Part shown: positions 46,430 to 59,511 of the stretch, piece by piece
Position numbering within the stretch: the first letter of the stretch is position 1
How the letters are laid out: each line of letters opens with the position of its first letter
DNA from: Cycas panzhihuaensis
Taxonomy: Eukaryota > Cycadophyta
Direction of reading: 5' to 3'
Length of the DNA: 64,000 nt
Assembly: GCA_023213395.1 (NCBI GenBank)
Contig: CM041465.1
Coordinates: forward strand, 143,165,741 to 143,229,740
Notes under the pieces: model-generated
What the model was told of the DNA's origin: nothing
Seen by the model: the letters and a program-made list of their open reading frames with translations, nothing else
The model's database searches: none
Made by a program: the position numbers and the translations under genes

Positions 46430-49250
46430 TAAAGTCAAAAGCACACTTTGTAAAACTACCATAACCATCCTGATTGATAATGGCATATCACTCAACTTCA
46501 TTAACATATCTCTTCCCAAATAAATCAACCTATATATTATCCCTAGGCCTAGATTCACTTGCTCTTAACTAGGATACCATATTCTTCATTATGTAGAGAT
46601 AATCTAGAATTTACATATGTAAATCAACACTTATTATTTAGTATTTAACTACTTTACTCAGTCAATAGGAGGATCAGACACCATCTTAGGTGTCTAGTGG
46701 CTTTAAACCCTAGGCAAATATAATACAAATAACTCTCCTACTAACCTCATTATCTTATTTAATCATAATTTCAAGTAAATACACAAACTTTATGGTATCC
46801 AATACCCCCGTCCCTTAATAATTTTATCTCCCCTAATTAGACACACAAATAATTAAATAATAACATGGGTTACATAGTTCATATTAATAACATTAAAGGC
46901 CTATCCCATTATCCACCTTAACATCTAGTAGATTTTTTACTAAAATAGTTTGCCTTTATACCTCTTCCTTTTAGTCCTCTACTATATTATGGATTTTACT
47001 ATACCATCAAACTTAAAATCCCTCATGACTCCATTAGCCTTAGATCTTATTATAATTTAATTACTAATAACTTATAAATCACAATAAAAAATAAATTTAT
47101 AACCTCTTGGATGAATGATATATTAGACAAAATCCATAGTGCTTTAGTATTCTCTAAACTTTACCTCTAATTTAGGTACTATCAAATCCACATTGCCCTT
47201 GAGGATTGCCATAAAATTACTTTCCATACCTACTATAACTTTTGGTCTCTATAATTCCCTTGCCATATTCCAAGATCTAATGAATATAACATTTGCATCA
47301 TATCTCAGAAAATTTATCATTTTCTTTTTTAATGACTTATTTTTAGTTCTTACTTAGCCCAACATCTCTAGCACCTAGAATATGTCCTTCAAATCCCTAC
47401 TTAATAACATCTATATGCCAACATTTAAAGTGCAAATTTAGGAAATCTGAACTATAATACCTTAGCTACATTATTTCTTCTAAGGATGTTAAAGTTGACC
47501 TAGATAAAATATTTATTATTATCACTTAGCTGACCCCCCAAAATCTTAGCCAACTATGATCTTTCCTCAGACTTACTAGCTTCTACTAATGTTTTTAAAA
47601 AAATTATATTTCACTTACTACCCCCCTAGCCATCCTAATTCATAAAGGCTTGTTTCAATGGTCCCCTATTATAAATAAATCATTTAACCTTATTAAAGTA
47701 ATTATAACTTCCACTCTTATCTTGGCCATACCAGATTTCTCTTAACCATTTCAATTTAAATATAGTACCATTAGTTTTAGCTTGGGTGTAGTACCCATGT
47801 AAAATTTTTACCTTATTATATTTGAGAGTTGTAAGATTAAAGAACATGAATGTAAACTCTTCACATATAAAAAAGAGATAAGAGCCATTTTACATGCTTT
47901 GGATAAATGGCAGCAATACCTATTTGGTTCCAAGTTTACCATTCTAACTAATCATCATAGTCTCTGTCACCTTCTCGACTAGTGATTCTTATCAGAAGAA
48001 CAAGCTAAGTGGGTTGATCAACTCTAGGTATTTGACTTCACTATAATAAGGGCAAGGGTAATAATGTTGTTAACTCTCTCTCTCATCTTCCCTTTGAATC
48101 CTCCCTTCATACTATCTCTTAACCTGAGCCCACTTGGTTAGTTGAGCTAGCCTCTACTAATGAAACCCATGATGATTACTCTTAATGGTCCATACTCAAA
48201 ATGATTGGTCCATACATGCTAATTATCTCCTCTATAAGAATTATATCTCTTTCCAACCCACAACCTCTTATATTCCCTACATCTCTTTTAAGTATCCTTC
48301 CATGCCCTTAGGAGGCTACTTGGGATTTAATAAAATTTATTATCACATCTATATTAACTCTAATTAATTATATATAAAATATTATATCCTCACTTTTGTC
48401 TTAAAATATAATATATATTAGCATAATAAACCTAAGATAATAGTATAGCTAAGACTCATCCAACTTTTATATATTCCTTTAAATAAATGACAAGACATTG
48501 CCATGGACTTTATTTTTGGCCTTCCATCAACCATTGATTTTGGCTACATCTTAGTTATCATTAATAGGTTAACTATGTATGCTAGCTTCTTAGTAGTTGA
48601 CATCTCCTATAAGGCCTCACACCTTTCTAATATGTATATCCAATTAATTTTTTTATCTCCATGGATCAAGACCCCAAATTTATAAGTTTATTTTAGAAAG
48701 ATTTTTTTTGCACATTAAGAACTTCTTTTGATATGAGTTTATCATATCACTCATAGACTAATGGTTAATTATAGGTCCTTAATAAAATATTAGAAACCTA
48801 CTTGTATTGTTTTACCTCAAAATACTAGAGTAAGCAAACCTTTTGGTTAATCCTCACTAAATACTTATACAAGTCTTCTCATCATTCTTCTATTTATATA
48901 TTCCTATTCATGGCCCTTTATAGTTATCCCCCACCATCCTACCACACCATTGCTACCAACTAATGTATAGTTATTTTTTAATAAAATCTCCAAGATATGA
49001 ACCCAATTCACCATACTATCAAGTAGAACCTATCCATTGCCAAGAACCACATGAAATAACTTACTGACTAGTACCACTCTAATCATTCCTTTCAAGTGGG
49101 TGATCTTATATTTTTGCCTTTAACATATGGTGAAGGCTCTACACATGCTATTCCCCTTAAGATGCTTTTCCCTCAAAGCATCTTAATATAAAAATGCATA
49201 TTACCACCACCTACTACTATGAGAATGTCATAAATAGATATATTATCCTT
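46430..49250 (+). pseudogene. Heavily decayed Ty3/gypsy polyprotein (gypsy 3)
   Basis: Protease text ITILIDNGISLNFIN (about 46470). RT text ILDKIHSALVFSKLYL, RYYQIHIALEDCHKITFHTY (47120-47230) and HLEYVLQIPT. RNase H text near 47750-47960 (an LTNHHSL-like motif is not clear). Integrase text AMDFIFGLPSTIDFGYILVI (48503 on) with RTSFDMSLSYHSQTNG-like sequence near 48730-48770. The motif style is like the chromovirus group. Very many stops and phase changes; LTRs were not found. Confidence 0.7.
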
Positions 49251-51389
49251 ATGTCATAATAAAGAAACTTTTGCTAGGACATCTCCCATTAGGTGGGAAT
49301 AGGTCCTAAAGAAGCGTGACCCCTTTAGATGATAACATCATCAAAGAAATAAAGACCCATAGTGTATTAATGTGAGGATCCATAAAAATATGGCCGTGAA
49401 TGCTCCTAAAGAAAGGACAAGGATGGTGGCACCTCCTTATTAATGCCGATACTCATTGAAAGGTCTTATTTGTTATGCATTAGGTTACCTTGAAATGCAT
49501 TATCTTCTAGCAAGGTGATGGGGTTAAGGATCATGATGTGTGGAAGGAATATAAGCAAAGTTACTTTAACATGCTTATCCTCTATTATTATTTCTTTACT
49601 TTCTTCTTCTTCATCTTCTTCTTCTTGGTCTACTTTTACTTTTGTTTTTTCTTCTTTCTCGTCTTTTAGTTTTGCTCCTCCATTTTCTTCTTCTTCTCCT
49701 TTTGGTTCTACTTCGTATTTCATATATATTGCCTTTACCATGGATATGGTTATTGCTAGATATGTTGGAGATACTATATGGAGTCATGTTTGAATGTTAT
49801 CTTTGAGGTCAAATACATATAGATCAATAAGAGACTATTGACTAAGAGGTATAAACTATTGATTAAGTGAGACCTTCAATTCCTTAGTGTATGCCTTGAG
49901 TATTGTAGATTAAGGATGAAAGTACTCATTGTACAAAGTATATTCATATTAGTTTAGGAAGCATCATATAAATGAGTCTTATAAGTGGTTGGTGAAATTA
50001 TGTAGCCACTAATGATACTAATAGTATGATTTGCCACCAGTAATACTAGTAGTATGATTATAAGAAAATTCAAGTAGCTTGTTATGGAATATGGGGTAGC
50101 AACTAAAATAGTTTTATATCTGGTTGGTCTACTTTTGTATAATGCAAAGGTGTATATTTGGAATAAAAAGGGGAATGATGATCTCTTAATTTTGTGTAGT
50201 CACTTAGAACACTTATGCAACTAGTTGGGATACTAACTTTGCAATCTCATTTGATAGATGAGCAAAAGAGGACTTTATCATTACTAAAATAAATGAGTAA
50301 TAGAGTAAGGGATAATGGAGGAAGGGGGTGATTATAGTTGGTTAATACCCTTATTATAATCCCCTTTTTTTTCCCTCTTATTTTGAGGATTTTGATTATA
50401 AGGAAGTATTGGAGCCTCAAGAGCAATGACATTTTAGCTAAATTCTAAACAACTTCCATAATAAAGCAAAAGTATAATATAAAGTATTTTGAAATTATAA
50501 AATCTTAACTTCAAAATTTAATATCTAAAATAAAATATCTCTAAAAAGCATAAAATAATGGCTTTTGAATTATAATTCTAATAGTTTAGACATAATCAAG
50601 TTATGATACCTATATCAAAAGATATACCTATTTTAAGGATGATTACTTCTAGGGTTTTTAAGATTAGTAGTATCTTTTGATAAAATATTGATAACTTTTT
50701 TATCAAATCTCCAATCAACTTGAGTATAGTTCCATTATAAAGTAGACTTTGAAATATACAAAATGGAAAAAAGAAAAATTAAGGTTGTTTAAATAACTAC
50801 AACTAGAGTTATAGCTATTTGATGTTGAAGTAGTAGATTTGGCTCTAAAGTTGGTAATGGAAAGTAAGCCAAAATTATATCTACCATAATTTTTATACTT
50901 TTACCCTAAAACATATAGTGTAACCACTCAAAATTTGTATAACAAGCCATTTTGTCTAAAAGTTTTCATTATTTTTTAAAAATATTAGCATTTAAACTCC
51001 TAAAAATACCTTCAAAACCTGCATCAAAGTAGAAAAGTAATATTTTTTTTTTTTTGCCAAATAAACTTGTTTTAATACCACATATAATAAGTTTAGCCTT
51101 GTTATCTCTCTAAAATACAAAAATATAGCAAGAAAACTAAAAAATAGATGGAGGTGGATGTAATAGATGATAGATGCAAAGAGCAACAAATAAGAACAAA
51201 AGGACAAAGAAGTGAATACCAATAGAATTATATTAATCAATATAAACTCACATAAGATGGGGGTATCATATTTATAGGAGGATATTATTCTATTACTAAG
51301 CTATCTAATGATACATTTTCCCTATTATTATATCCTCCTAACCTTAACATCATATTAACCCTCAAACATTTGGTGAAGCTCACCACATA
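49251..51389. other. AT-rich stretch with a purine/pyrimidine low-complexity block, no gene seen
   Basis: The block at about 49570-49720 is rich in TCTTCT on the plus strand, so the minus strand shows an open frame of E and K codons (49466-49741); I regard that as low complexity. A T run lies at 51042-51054. Nothing else was recognised. Confidence 0.4.
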
Positions 51390-53260
51390 ATTCTCAAGAG
51401 AGATTTAGATTTGGTTATACCCTGATAAATCATCTATTAATGACATGACCTCAAATCTCCATGTCCTCTCAATGATTTGATCTATGAATAATAAGGAGAA
51501 ATTATCTTTAGGATGTATATTATTAATATCTCGAAAAATAAGATAAATTTATACTACCTTATTCTTCTTCACAATTGGGACTATGTTGGAGACTCAATAT
51601 GTATAATTAATGGATTTAATTAGGCCAATATTAAATAGTACTTCTACCTCTATATTCATTATGGCTAAAAGTTTGGGGTAGATGGAGAATTACTTTTTCC
51701 TAATTAATTTATTACTTGGGAGTTCCATGAGATTATAAATAATAATATTTAGGTTAATACCCATCATATCTGAATAATCCTAAATAAAGATATCTTAGAA
51801 CTCTCGAAAGAGCTCTATGCATTAGGCAATCTCCCTGGGATTGCATTTTGGCCTCTCTTTTATAACCTTACCCTTAGTTATGTGAATATCAATGGTCTCA
51901 CCTATAAGCATAACATGTTTTTTCTTAAAATGAAGTGGTGGCTCCTAAATAAGAGGGACTTAACTTTCATTGGGTGGATTTGGGTTAGATAAGGGAGAAC
52001 CAGAGGTCAAGAATTTTTAAAACCCTAACTTATGGAGATTTAGGGGGAGATAAAGGACATTACTAACTAGGTATTCATAAAGTACTTGTCATTTTCAAAG
52101 TAATCAGGCCCCTAAATGTTTTTATCCCTCATTGGAGTCATAAGATGAGGTTTGGTACTATTCTCATAAGACTAGTCCATAAATTATAGGGATTCCTCAA
52201 AGAAGTTATCATGATGTCCAAGCCTCCTACCCCCAAAAGGGTATTAAAAAAGGTGAGCCATTGGTTATAAAAGAGGGGCCAAGAACCATATGTATAGGAT
52301 ATGTGAAAGTATTTTATCATAATATGTAAAAGAGTTAGAATTAAAGTCAATTAGGGTAAGAGCTTAGAGGGAAGAGATATACATAATCATAGGATTAGTA
52401 ACCATTCAAACTTAGACTAACATATGTAATATGTATGTTAATTTATCATCATCTTATCTTAGAGGAGTATGAGATTATGTCAAGTTGTATATAAATTACA
52501 TTATAAGTTTGAAAACTATGTGGTTATCAAAATATTTATTTTAAAATCTATGATTATTTATTTCAATACATTTATATGCATATGAGAAAATTGATACCCA
52601 TGTTGGAGTATATATAGGACTTATGATAGTTTATGCTATTTATCAGTTTAAAATTATAAAGCTATAGTTTACTCTCATTATGGAGTGGGTCATTGTTTAT
52701 GCTCATTGTGGTGTTTATGTTCAAATTACAGGGAGTAAAGTTTTTTTATATAGGGAGATCTTAAACTACCAAATTCCTTACATAAGATATTCTAAATATT
52801 GACCAAGACTAATTTTGTATTATGGTGGAGGAAGTGTGTAGGAAAGTAGACCAACACTTATTAGAAATGGGTTCAATACTAGATGACACTTTAGGATATG
52901 AAGGTATAGGAGTATGTCTAAATTGAGACTATAATTATGGTATTTGAAAAGTTTAAAGATTATCATATTTATAAGGGAGTGCTGGAGGATGAGAATCCCC
53001 TCTTATGGTTTACTGAGTCAACTTAAGAGAATAAACCATACCTTACTTTTATTGCTTGCATTACTTACATTTTTAAAATATTAAATATTAATGATAACAT
53101 CTATACAAGTAGGTCAATATTAATTGTATGGTTTTAATCATGTGAGATTCTAGTTTGAAAGCTAGCATCTATATTCATTGTTTAAATTTATTAGATAGAA
53201 GAAAAAGATGATGTAGAAGACCTTGAGGTAGGGCCTTGTGAGAGCTAACTAAACTTGGTA
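51390..53260 (-). pseudogene. T2: truncated paralogue of T1 (gag/protease side to early RT)
   Basis: Minus-strand gypsy fragment collinear with T1 32985-34900. RT text: GLIKSINYTYWVSNIVPIVK (about 51630), IFRDINNIHPKDNFSLLFID and VMSLIDDLSGYNQI (about 51430). Similarity to RT stops at about 51390, before the YxDD box. Upstream there is a GPDYFENDKYF stretch near 52110-52080 that resembles VDYFEDDEAF of element B. No LTR is attached on either side. Confidence 0.7.
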
Positions 53261-53777
53261 ATATTAGGAGTATATTTTACAAAGCTTGTATTATAAGAGT
53301 GAAAGAAGCCTAATTAAAGAAGCAAAAAGATGATTATCTAGGGCTTATGAGTGGGTTATTAATATTTTGTAAGAAAAGTAGGGAATGTACCAATTGTTGT
53401 ATAAGAGGAGGAGAGATAGATAAAGTAGTTCACAATGATTGAACCAACTTCAACTTTTGGCAAAGGTGAAGTAGTATGAGAAAGTGTACTTTTCCTTAAG
53501 AATACTTTTTATAGTAACTATTTTAGTAGGAAGATCAATATTATTTATTATAGTACAAGAGATTTTAGGAGGAATTTTAGGTTTTTATAAGAGTCATGCC
53601 ACAAAAGAGAAACATGATTACGTAAAGTGAATTCTAAATAGACAAATTAAAGGAAATTAAAATCCAAAGATAAAGGAAATAAAAAAATATCTATTCTAAA
53701 GTGAGATTGGAAAGGCAAGCTCTAAGTATGATTGCCATAGTGATGGAAATTATTAAATATATTGAGCACTTTGTAAG
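53261..53777. other. AT-rich stretch between T2 and copia 3, no gene seen
   Basis: No open frame or motif of note. Confidence 0.4.
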
Positions 53778-54242
53778 TGTTACATGGGTATAGGCATTAC
53801 ACCTAATCCCCTTTGTAGGGTCTAGGGCCCATTGTAGGGACCACGTCTAGGGGGCCAGTGACCTCCCAAGTAGGGGTTTAGGGGTGAGAGCCTATGAGAA
53901 AATTTTTTGGGTGTCTTATGGGGGTCTTTGTTGACCCGTGGTTTATTCTCATTGTATTGTAAAACTGTAAGGTAATATCTTGTCATGTTGTATCTATATA
54001 TTCTTATGTAATAGAACATGTAACATGGGGTGTGGATGAGTCTTTGATGAGTTGATAAGAAGAGTTGTGGTTTATTCATCTCTATAATTCTTTAGTTATT
54101 GCTCAAATTAATAAAAGGTCTATGCTTAGACCTAAATATCATGGTGTTCTTTATTAAGCTCTTGACTTGTTTATGTTATTTGTTCTTTGCATGGTTTAAA
54201 GTTCTGTTATCAAATTGCTTCTGTGGTTATATTTTCTCTTCA
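53778..54242 (+). repeat. 5' LTR of copia 3 (465 bp)
   Basis: TGTTACATGGGTATAGGC to TTTTCTCTTCA, followed by the PBS. The GGGTCTAGGGCCC part near 53818 is GC-rich compared with its neighbourhood. The second LTR is not in the window. Confidence 0.7.
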
Positions 54243-54257
54243 TTTGGTATTAGAGCT
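54243..54257 (+). promoter_or_regulatory. Primer-binding site of copia 3
   Basis: TTTGGTATTAGAGCT after the LTR, the tRNA-Met type with one C-to-T change. Confidence 0.75.
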
Positions 54258-54329
54258 AAGGGTTTTAGTTCTGTCAGAAGCCATTTGGTAAGTGGGAGCC
54301 TTGTTCATTAAACTTGAATTTGAAGATCA

Positions 54330-55186
54330 TGGTAAGAACTACAAAAAGAGATTAAAAAGTTCAATAGCTAGAACTTTGAGTTGTGGAAGCTAAATATGGA
54401 AGATATCCTTGTTGAGAAGGATTAGTGGATCATTGTAGTAGGAACAAAGTCTACAACTATGGGTGATGAATACTGGAAGAAGATTGATCGAAAGGCAACC
54501 TGTTTGATAAGGTTATACATTCCAGACACAATGTTATTAAATGTTGCCATAGCATCTATGACCAAAGATCTGTGGAGAAAGTTAGAGGCTTTATATCGAA
54601 CTAAGTCCTTGGTTAATAAGTTATTTCTTTGGAAAAAACTATATTCACTTAAGATAAGTCATGGAGATGTAATTGAAGATCATCTCACTACATTTGACAC
54701 TATGGTGAGCTATCTTATTTCAGTTGGGTTAACAATATCTAAAGGAGATAAGTGTATTACCCTATTATGTTTACTTTCTGATTCTTGGGATAATCTTGTG
54801 ATGACAATTAACAGCATGGATGCTCTCACCATAAAATTTGATGATGTTGTTGATACTCTGCTGTCAGAAGAGATAAGGTGAAAATATTCTAAGGATTATT
54901 AGAAAGTAGCATTAGCGGTGAGAGGCTAAACATTGGATCACAACCAATAAAGGCCTAGGAATAAACAACCAAAATCTAGAGGAAAATCCAAATTTATATG
55001 TAGAGGCCCTTTGGTATGCTAAAAATGTAGGAAGGCTAGCCATATGAAGAGATAGTATCAAGTTAAGGTTGATAAGGGAAAGTCACCTAAAGCTAATTCT
55101 TCCATGGTAGCAAAAGCCTTTGATGAAGCTGATGGTGATGTTTATTTAGTGACCTCAGATAAGTTATCAAATGTTGAGTCTTGGTT
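54330..55186 (+). pseudogene. gag of copia 3
   Basis: A 140-codon open frame (54459-54881) contains WKKIDRKATCLIRLYIPDTM, LWRKLEALYRTKSLVNKLFL, EDHLTTFDTMVSYLISVGLT and LLSDSWDNLVMTINSMDALT: a UBN2-type copia gag. A zinc knuckle follows near 55010-55050 (CRKASHMKR; two cysteine positions are disturbed by stops). The frame ends where element M begins. Confidence 0.8.
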
Positions 55187-55310
55187 TGTAGGAAAAATAA
55201 TGGAGCCCCAAGTAGCTCTAATACCAGATGTAGGAAAAAATATTGATCCAAAATCACTTTGATACCAAATGTAAGAAAAAATATTGCAGGAGAACAGGGC
55301 AGAACATAGA
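55187..55310 (-). repeat. Repeated LTR-end/primer-site cassettes in M
   Basis: AGCTCTAATACCAGATGTAGG and ACTTTGATACCAAATGTAAG are each followed by AAAAAATATTG. On the minus strand each reads as an LTR end ...TACA joined to T(C/T)TGGTAT(T/C)A(G/A)AG. Similar cassettes are in the other LTR at 61771-61870. Confidence 0.65.
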
Positions 55311-55696
55311 ATAAACTTCAATAGATCAATACATCAATACAAATCTTTAATACATCAATGTTGTAATGTAGCATACACCATAAAAGCATTGTATTTAATC
55401 CATTGTAAGAAGTGAGCATTACAAATTTCCCAAATGAGGATGGTGTATAAAGATACCAGGGTTGCACACCCCTTAATATTTATAATTTGGGGGAGGAGGG
55501 AAACTCCTCAACCCCTGAATTCAAAATAATAATAAAATAATGTTAACTTAACTCAAATGAAACTAACTTGAATCAAAGTTAAACTTACCTTAACTTACCT
55601 CGACATGTTGAGTATCACATGTCTAAATTGAGGTTGATGAGGTGTACAATCTTGGTTGGAAAGGTGGGAATGGAGTGATGATGATTAACTCCAATA
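55187..55696 (-). repeat. 3' LTR of element M
   Basis: On the plus strand it runs TGTAGGAAAAATAATGG to TTAACTCCAATA. It pairs with 61771-62273. Its low-coordinate end contains repeated LTR-end/primer-site-like cassettes (55187-55310). Confidence 0.85.
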
Positions 55697-56420
55697 TTCT
55701 CCCCCTTAATGTCATCACGAACACTTGAATCTTTTCTTTAAACTTATGGAACTTATACATGAAAAAACTTTAAAAATCTGATCTTCATCAACATGCTTCA
55801 ACCTTCTTGTAATATATGTCTCATGGAGTGATGCAAAAAAGCTGAAAGTAAATTGTAAAAGTTTTGGTATAAATAAAACTTGATTCAGATATGTATGTAT
55901 AGTTGCAACTTTATCTTTTGTATTCTTTATGCTGTGAGTAGCTGTCATATCATCAAATTCATTCTCCATCATGTCATATGATTCATTCTTCCCCCCAAAT
56001 GGAGGATCACATTCTTGTGTAGCAAGTTGGTCCTACATTTGATTTGAATCTTCATTGATTTTGTCATTATAATCCACCTGCTATGTCACTTGTCTCACAT
56101 GCTCAACAAAAATATCATCAAATATAAGTAGGGTATCTCCCCCATAAGTGGAAATTAAAATATCCCAAATAGATTTAGAGGTCATTAATTCACAAACCTT
56201 TGAAAAACATCATCAGTCATAGTGCAAAATAATAATCCTAATACTTCATTATCCTTTCTAATATTTTCCTTAATACTAACATCATAGTCATGTTGTAAAT
56301 ACTTCCATAGATCATGTGCAATAAAATAATTCTTCATGGTCTTATGCCATAGGGAAAAGTTATGACCATCAAAAATGGGAAACTGTACTTGATCAAGGTT
56401 GAATGCCATTTTACATAAAC
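55697..56420 (-). pseudogene. gag-like remnant and 3' internal part of element M
   Basis: The minus-strand frame 56409-56185 reads VQFPIFDGHNFSLWHKTMKN and AHDLWKYLQHDYD, matching the beginning of a copia gag. It breaks after about 74 codons. From there to the polypurine tract a further open piece (55972-55715) has no motif. M2 holds the same sequence (63325-64000), so this part belongs to the family and is not a private insertion. Confidence 0.65.
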
Positions 56421-57949
56421 TTTTAGTACATAAAAGAAGTGTGCTTCTATTAAATCAAAAGAGTCAATAAATAACTAAACTTGTATGATGTCAAATATCC
56501 TCTTCAAAAAAAATATAATGCACCAATGAACATATATAAAAAGATGTAATACCCTTTAGAAAGTTAATCAACTGAGCACAATAAAGAAATGATTCTTTCA
56601 ATAATGATTAAAAAGGCTTTTCAATAAGTATGTCTCTCGAATAAACTTTGATGATGAAACATAAAGATTCTTAACCTTTGATTTTTAAATGAATAATCTT
56701 TTAATGCAATAAATCTTTTGCCTTGGTAATAATATAATGGTGAAATATATATGAGTATCTTTCACTTTGAAATATAATAAATATGAAAAAACTTTTGAAT
56801 AAGTATTATAATCCTTAAAAGAATGATTTAGAGGATAACCTTAAGTTTGATAGCTTAAAAAATATACTAAATGATATTAGAATGATATGAAACTTTACAA
56901 GTATGAAGATAAACAAAATATAAATCCAATGGAACTAACCGTTTTGAAAACAGGTTCCTATAAGTCAAGTTTTGATGATCCAAAGTAAACAGGCATCGTT
57001 TTAAGGCACAACAGGAACCAGGGCTCAAAATTGCTTAAAAATAGTAATAAAAACTTTATAGAATACTATAAAAAAGGATAAATATATCTTAAAGAGTTGT
57101 TCAATGTACTTTTAATTGAAAATTTTGAGAAATATATATAAAAAATATGTATATATGGCAGGTTGGAGGTAATTAAGTACCTCTACTTTGATCAATTTAA
57201 AAATTAGTATAAATACGTTAAAATATATAAACATCTATTTCAGATCAAAGGGGAATGAGTCAGCTTCCCAACAAAACTAACAGAACTAAATTTGGATACA
57301 AAACTGAAAAGTTATAGCAAAAATGGCAACAAGTACTTTTATGATAAAAAAAGTTAAAAAGATCCTAAAAACCACTAAAATGCCAATTTGGCGATTAAAA
57401 TAATAGTCAAAATAAATTCTAAAAATTAAAATAAATAGTTGGTAATGAGATTTATTGAATGTAGATCACTGTGGAACAAATATGGGCAGAAAATAGTCTT
57501 CCAGTAATAAAATATAATCAGTTCAAATGGTATTTTTATAAAAAGATTTAAAAAATGCTTAAAAAATGAATGTTTGACTTTAAATCGATTGAGACAGGGT
57601 CAAATCAAGTCCAAATTGGTTATATGACCAGTTGAAATTAATCTATAGAAAATTTTAGACTCAACAAAATTGCTTTTGTCAGAAACCAATAAGCCAGTGA
57701 AGAGTTATGGCAAAAATTGCCAGTAACCTTATATAAAATGAAAAATTAAAAAAACAGAAAGAAATATAATGAAGATTATGTTAGCCTCTTTTAAAAAGGG
57801 CTAATAGTCATGTGAGAACTCAAAGGTGACCAGGGGCTGAAGGTGTAAGGGGATAAACATTTTTAAAATGTGGATTTAAAGACTTATAAAAGTTAATTAA
57901 AAATTTTTAAACTTTGCAACAAATAAAAATAAAAAATAAAAAAGAAATT
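56421..57949. other. AT-rich internal sequence of M, no gene seen
   Basis: A-rich on the plus strand. Two loosely similar stretches (AAGTTATAGCAAAAATGGCAAC near 57309; GAGTTATGGCAAAAATTGCCAG near 57701) hint at an old repeat. No protein motif. Confidence 0.4.
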
Positions 57950-58217
57950 TTGAATGGAAAGTGGTGTTGTTGCCACTGCACACCGTCGCTTCACCAACAC
58001 GTAGGATTTGCACACGCTGAACTACACCGAGAGAGCTACACTGAGAGATCTGTACTTGTACTACCGAGATTTGTGTAGGCATCGCCCGTCTCCACCAATG
58101 GCTCTCAATGGCACTGTTGCAGAGAAATGGCTTGAAGATAAACACCTCGGCCACAAAAGAGTAGTGTACAAGCTTCCTTGTTTCTAAATCTATCAGAATT
58201 ACCTCTGTTTTGGTAAT
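57950..58217. other. GC-rich block directly before the AVT6-like fragment
   Basis: Sharply richer in G and C than its flanks (for example CACCGTCGCTTCACCAACACG). A 115-codon minus frame crosses it (58244-57897) but has no known motif. It may be the 5' UTR or promoter-proximal part of the captured transporter gene, or a fifth captured piece. Confidence 0.35.
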
Positions 58218-58796
58218 TTGACCACTGCTATAATGTGGGATCATACGTCTTCTGGTGCACAGAAATGCTCTTTAATAGAGCTGGAAATGCAAGATATTTC
58301 TCTTGACCAACCTTCAGAGACTAATGATATTGTCGATGGGCACTCTTCAAAATTATTGCCTCTAGAAGATAGTGATGATTTTCCTCTTCTTCCAGCCAAA
58401 CCAGATCCTGGTTCCAACACTCCCAATGCAGCTTTCAATCTTACAAGCATAATTATTGGTGTAGGAATTATGGTGCTGCCAGCCACTATGAAAGTTTTAG
58501 GGTTTCTATTGATAATTTTAATGGGTTTTGTATCAGAAGTGAGTATTGAGATGTTGGTTAGGTTTTCAGATCTGATGAGGGATTCTACATACAAAGAAAC
58601 TGTTCAGTCTACCTGTGGGCATTCTACTAGAATTTTATCGAAGATTTGTATTACTATTAATAATTCAGGGATTCTTATTGTGTATTTGATTATTCTGATT
58701 ATGTATGGGAGATTTGATGGAGACAGTATTGGGTGTCTCTCTAATTATTGTGAGAATGAAAGTGCAGATGAAATGATCTATTATTCTATTTGTTGA
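58218..58796 (+). pseudogene. AVT6-like vacuolar amino acid transporter fragment, captured in M
   Basis: A 192-codon open frame. Residues 1-70 are a hydrophilic N-terminus rich in S, D, E and P. Residues 71-164 match the first membrane segments of plant AVT6/SLC38-type amino acid transporters (AAAP family): AAFNLTSIIIGVGIM, LPATMKVLGFLLIILMGF, SIEMLVRFSDL, RILSKICITINNSGILIVYL. The family expects about 10-11 membrane segments over some 430 residues; only about three are present before similarity ends near 58710. No intron is seen. It lies on the strand opposite to M. The open frame is truncated and I do not think it makes a working carrier. Confidence 0.75.
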
Positions 58797-58904
58797 TAGG
58801 GTATATTGATTCTGTGTCTTTCTTGGTAACTGTCTTTTGAGAAGTTACGTTCTATCAATCCAGAGCTGATATATGTTTGTGATTTAGTTATTAGTGATTC
58901 ATTG

Positions 58905-59101
58905 AATCCAAGAGGCTTTTACGCTACAAGAAAAATATGATGGATAAAGGTATCATACCCGATGTTTCCACATACAATGCACTCATCAACAAGTTTTACA
59001 ACGCAATTAAGATGAAAGAGGCTACCAAGCTACTTGATGAAATGGTGGATAAGAATATCAATGCTGATGTTATTACTTACAACATGCTGATCAATGCCTT
59101 G
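58905..59101 (+). pseudogene. PPR protein fragment (P-type repeats), captured in M
   Basis: MMDKGIIPDVSTYNALINKF then MKEATKLLDEMVDKNINADV and ITYNMLINA: one full and one started 35-residue pentatricopeptide repeat with the usual GxxPDxxTYNxLI pattern. Such proteins bind organellar RNA. One 1-nt shift near 58930 probably joins it to a few more codons upstream. The next gene fragment, calmodulin, starts within about 30 bp. Confidence 0.8.
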
Positions 59102-59117
59102 ATATTGATAATAGTAG

Positions 59118-59205
59118 CTTACAGAGAAGTAGATCTTAGAGTTCAAGGAGGCATTCAGCTTGTTTGACAAAGATGGAGATGGATGTATCACAATGAATGC
59201 ATCTA
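59118..59205 (+). pseudogene. Calmodulin EF-hand 1 fragment, captured in M
   Basis: In the frame starting at 59139 it reads [18 protein letters not shown], the highly conserved first EF-hand loop of plant calmodulin, with the calcium-binding D-K-D-G-D-G spacing intact. Similarity ends within 5-10 codons on each side. The phase differs from the PPR frame, so the two are merely adjacent and not fused in frame. Confidence 0.85.
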
Positions 59206-59511
59206 AAGCACGATTTGGAAACACTTGTTGTAGCAGCTAATGAGTTGCAGCCACTTGCTTTCACTAAGTTGTAGAAAGGAACAAGGCAAAGATTGAAAAA
59301 CTAATATTCTAGTGTCAATATTGGATTATAATTACAGCCTTGACTGTTCTTGAGAGGGTTAGAGATACTTTCATTTCATGGTTGTGTTGGGAATGAATAG
59401 TGCAACTACTATAATATGAAATTGAACATATGGGCTATGCCAATGCTAGACACTATACAACATATGAGATGGTTGTAGCTATTTCTATCTATCGATTGTT
59501 TAGTTTTATTC
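59206..59511 (+). other. Stretch between calmodulin and SKS fragments, unassigned
   Basis: One phase gives [19 protein letters not shown] near 59212-59270, which looks protein-like, but I cannot name a family. It may be a fifth captured fragment. Confidence 0.3.

Noticed and set aside
49466-49741. 91-codon minus frame rich in E and K
   Set aside because: The stretch is TCTTCT-type low complexity on the plus strand, with no domain and no neighbouring gene signals.
58218-58796. A functional amino acid transporter gene
   Set aside because: Only the first three or so membrane segments are present, followed at once by pieces of other genes, and all within an LTR element.
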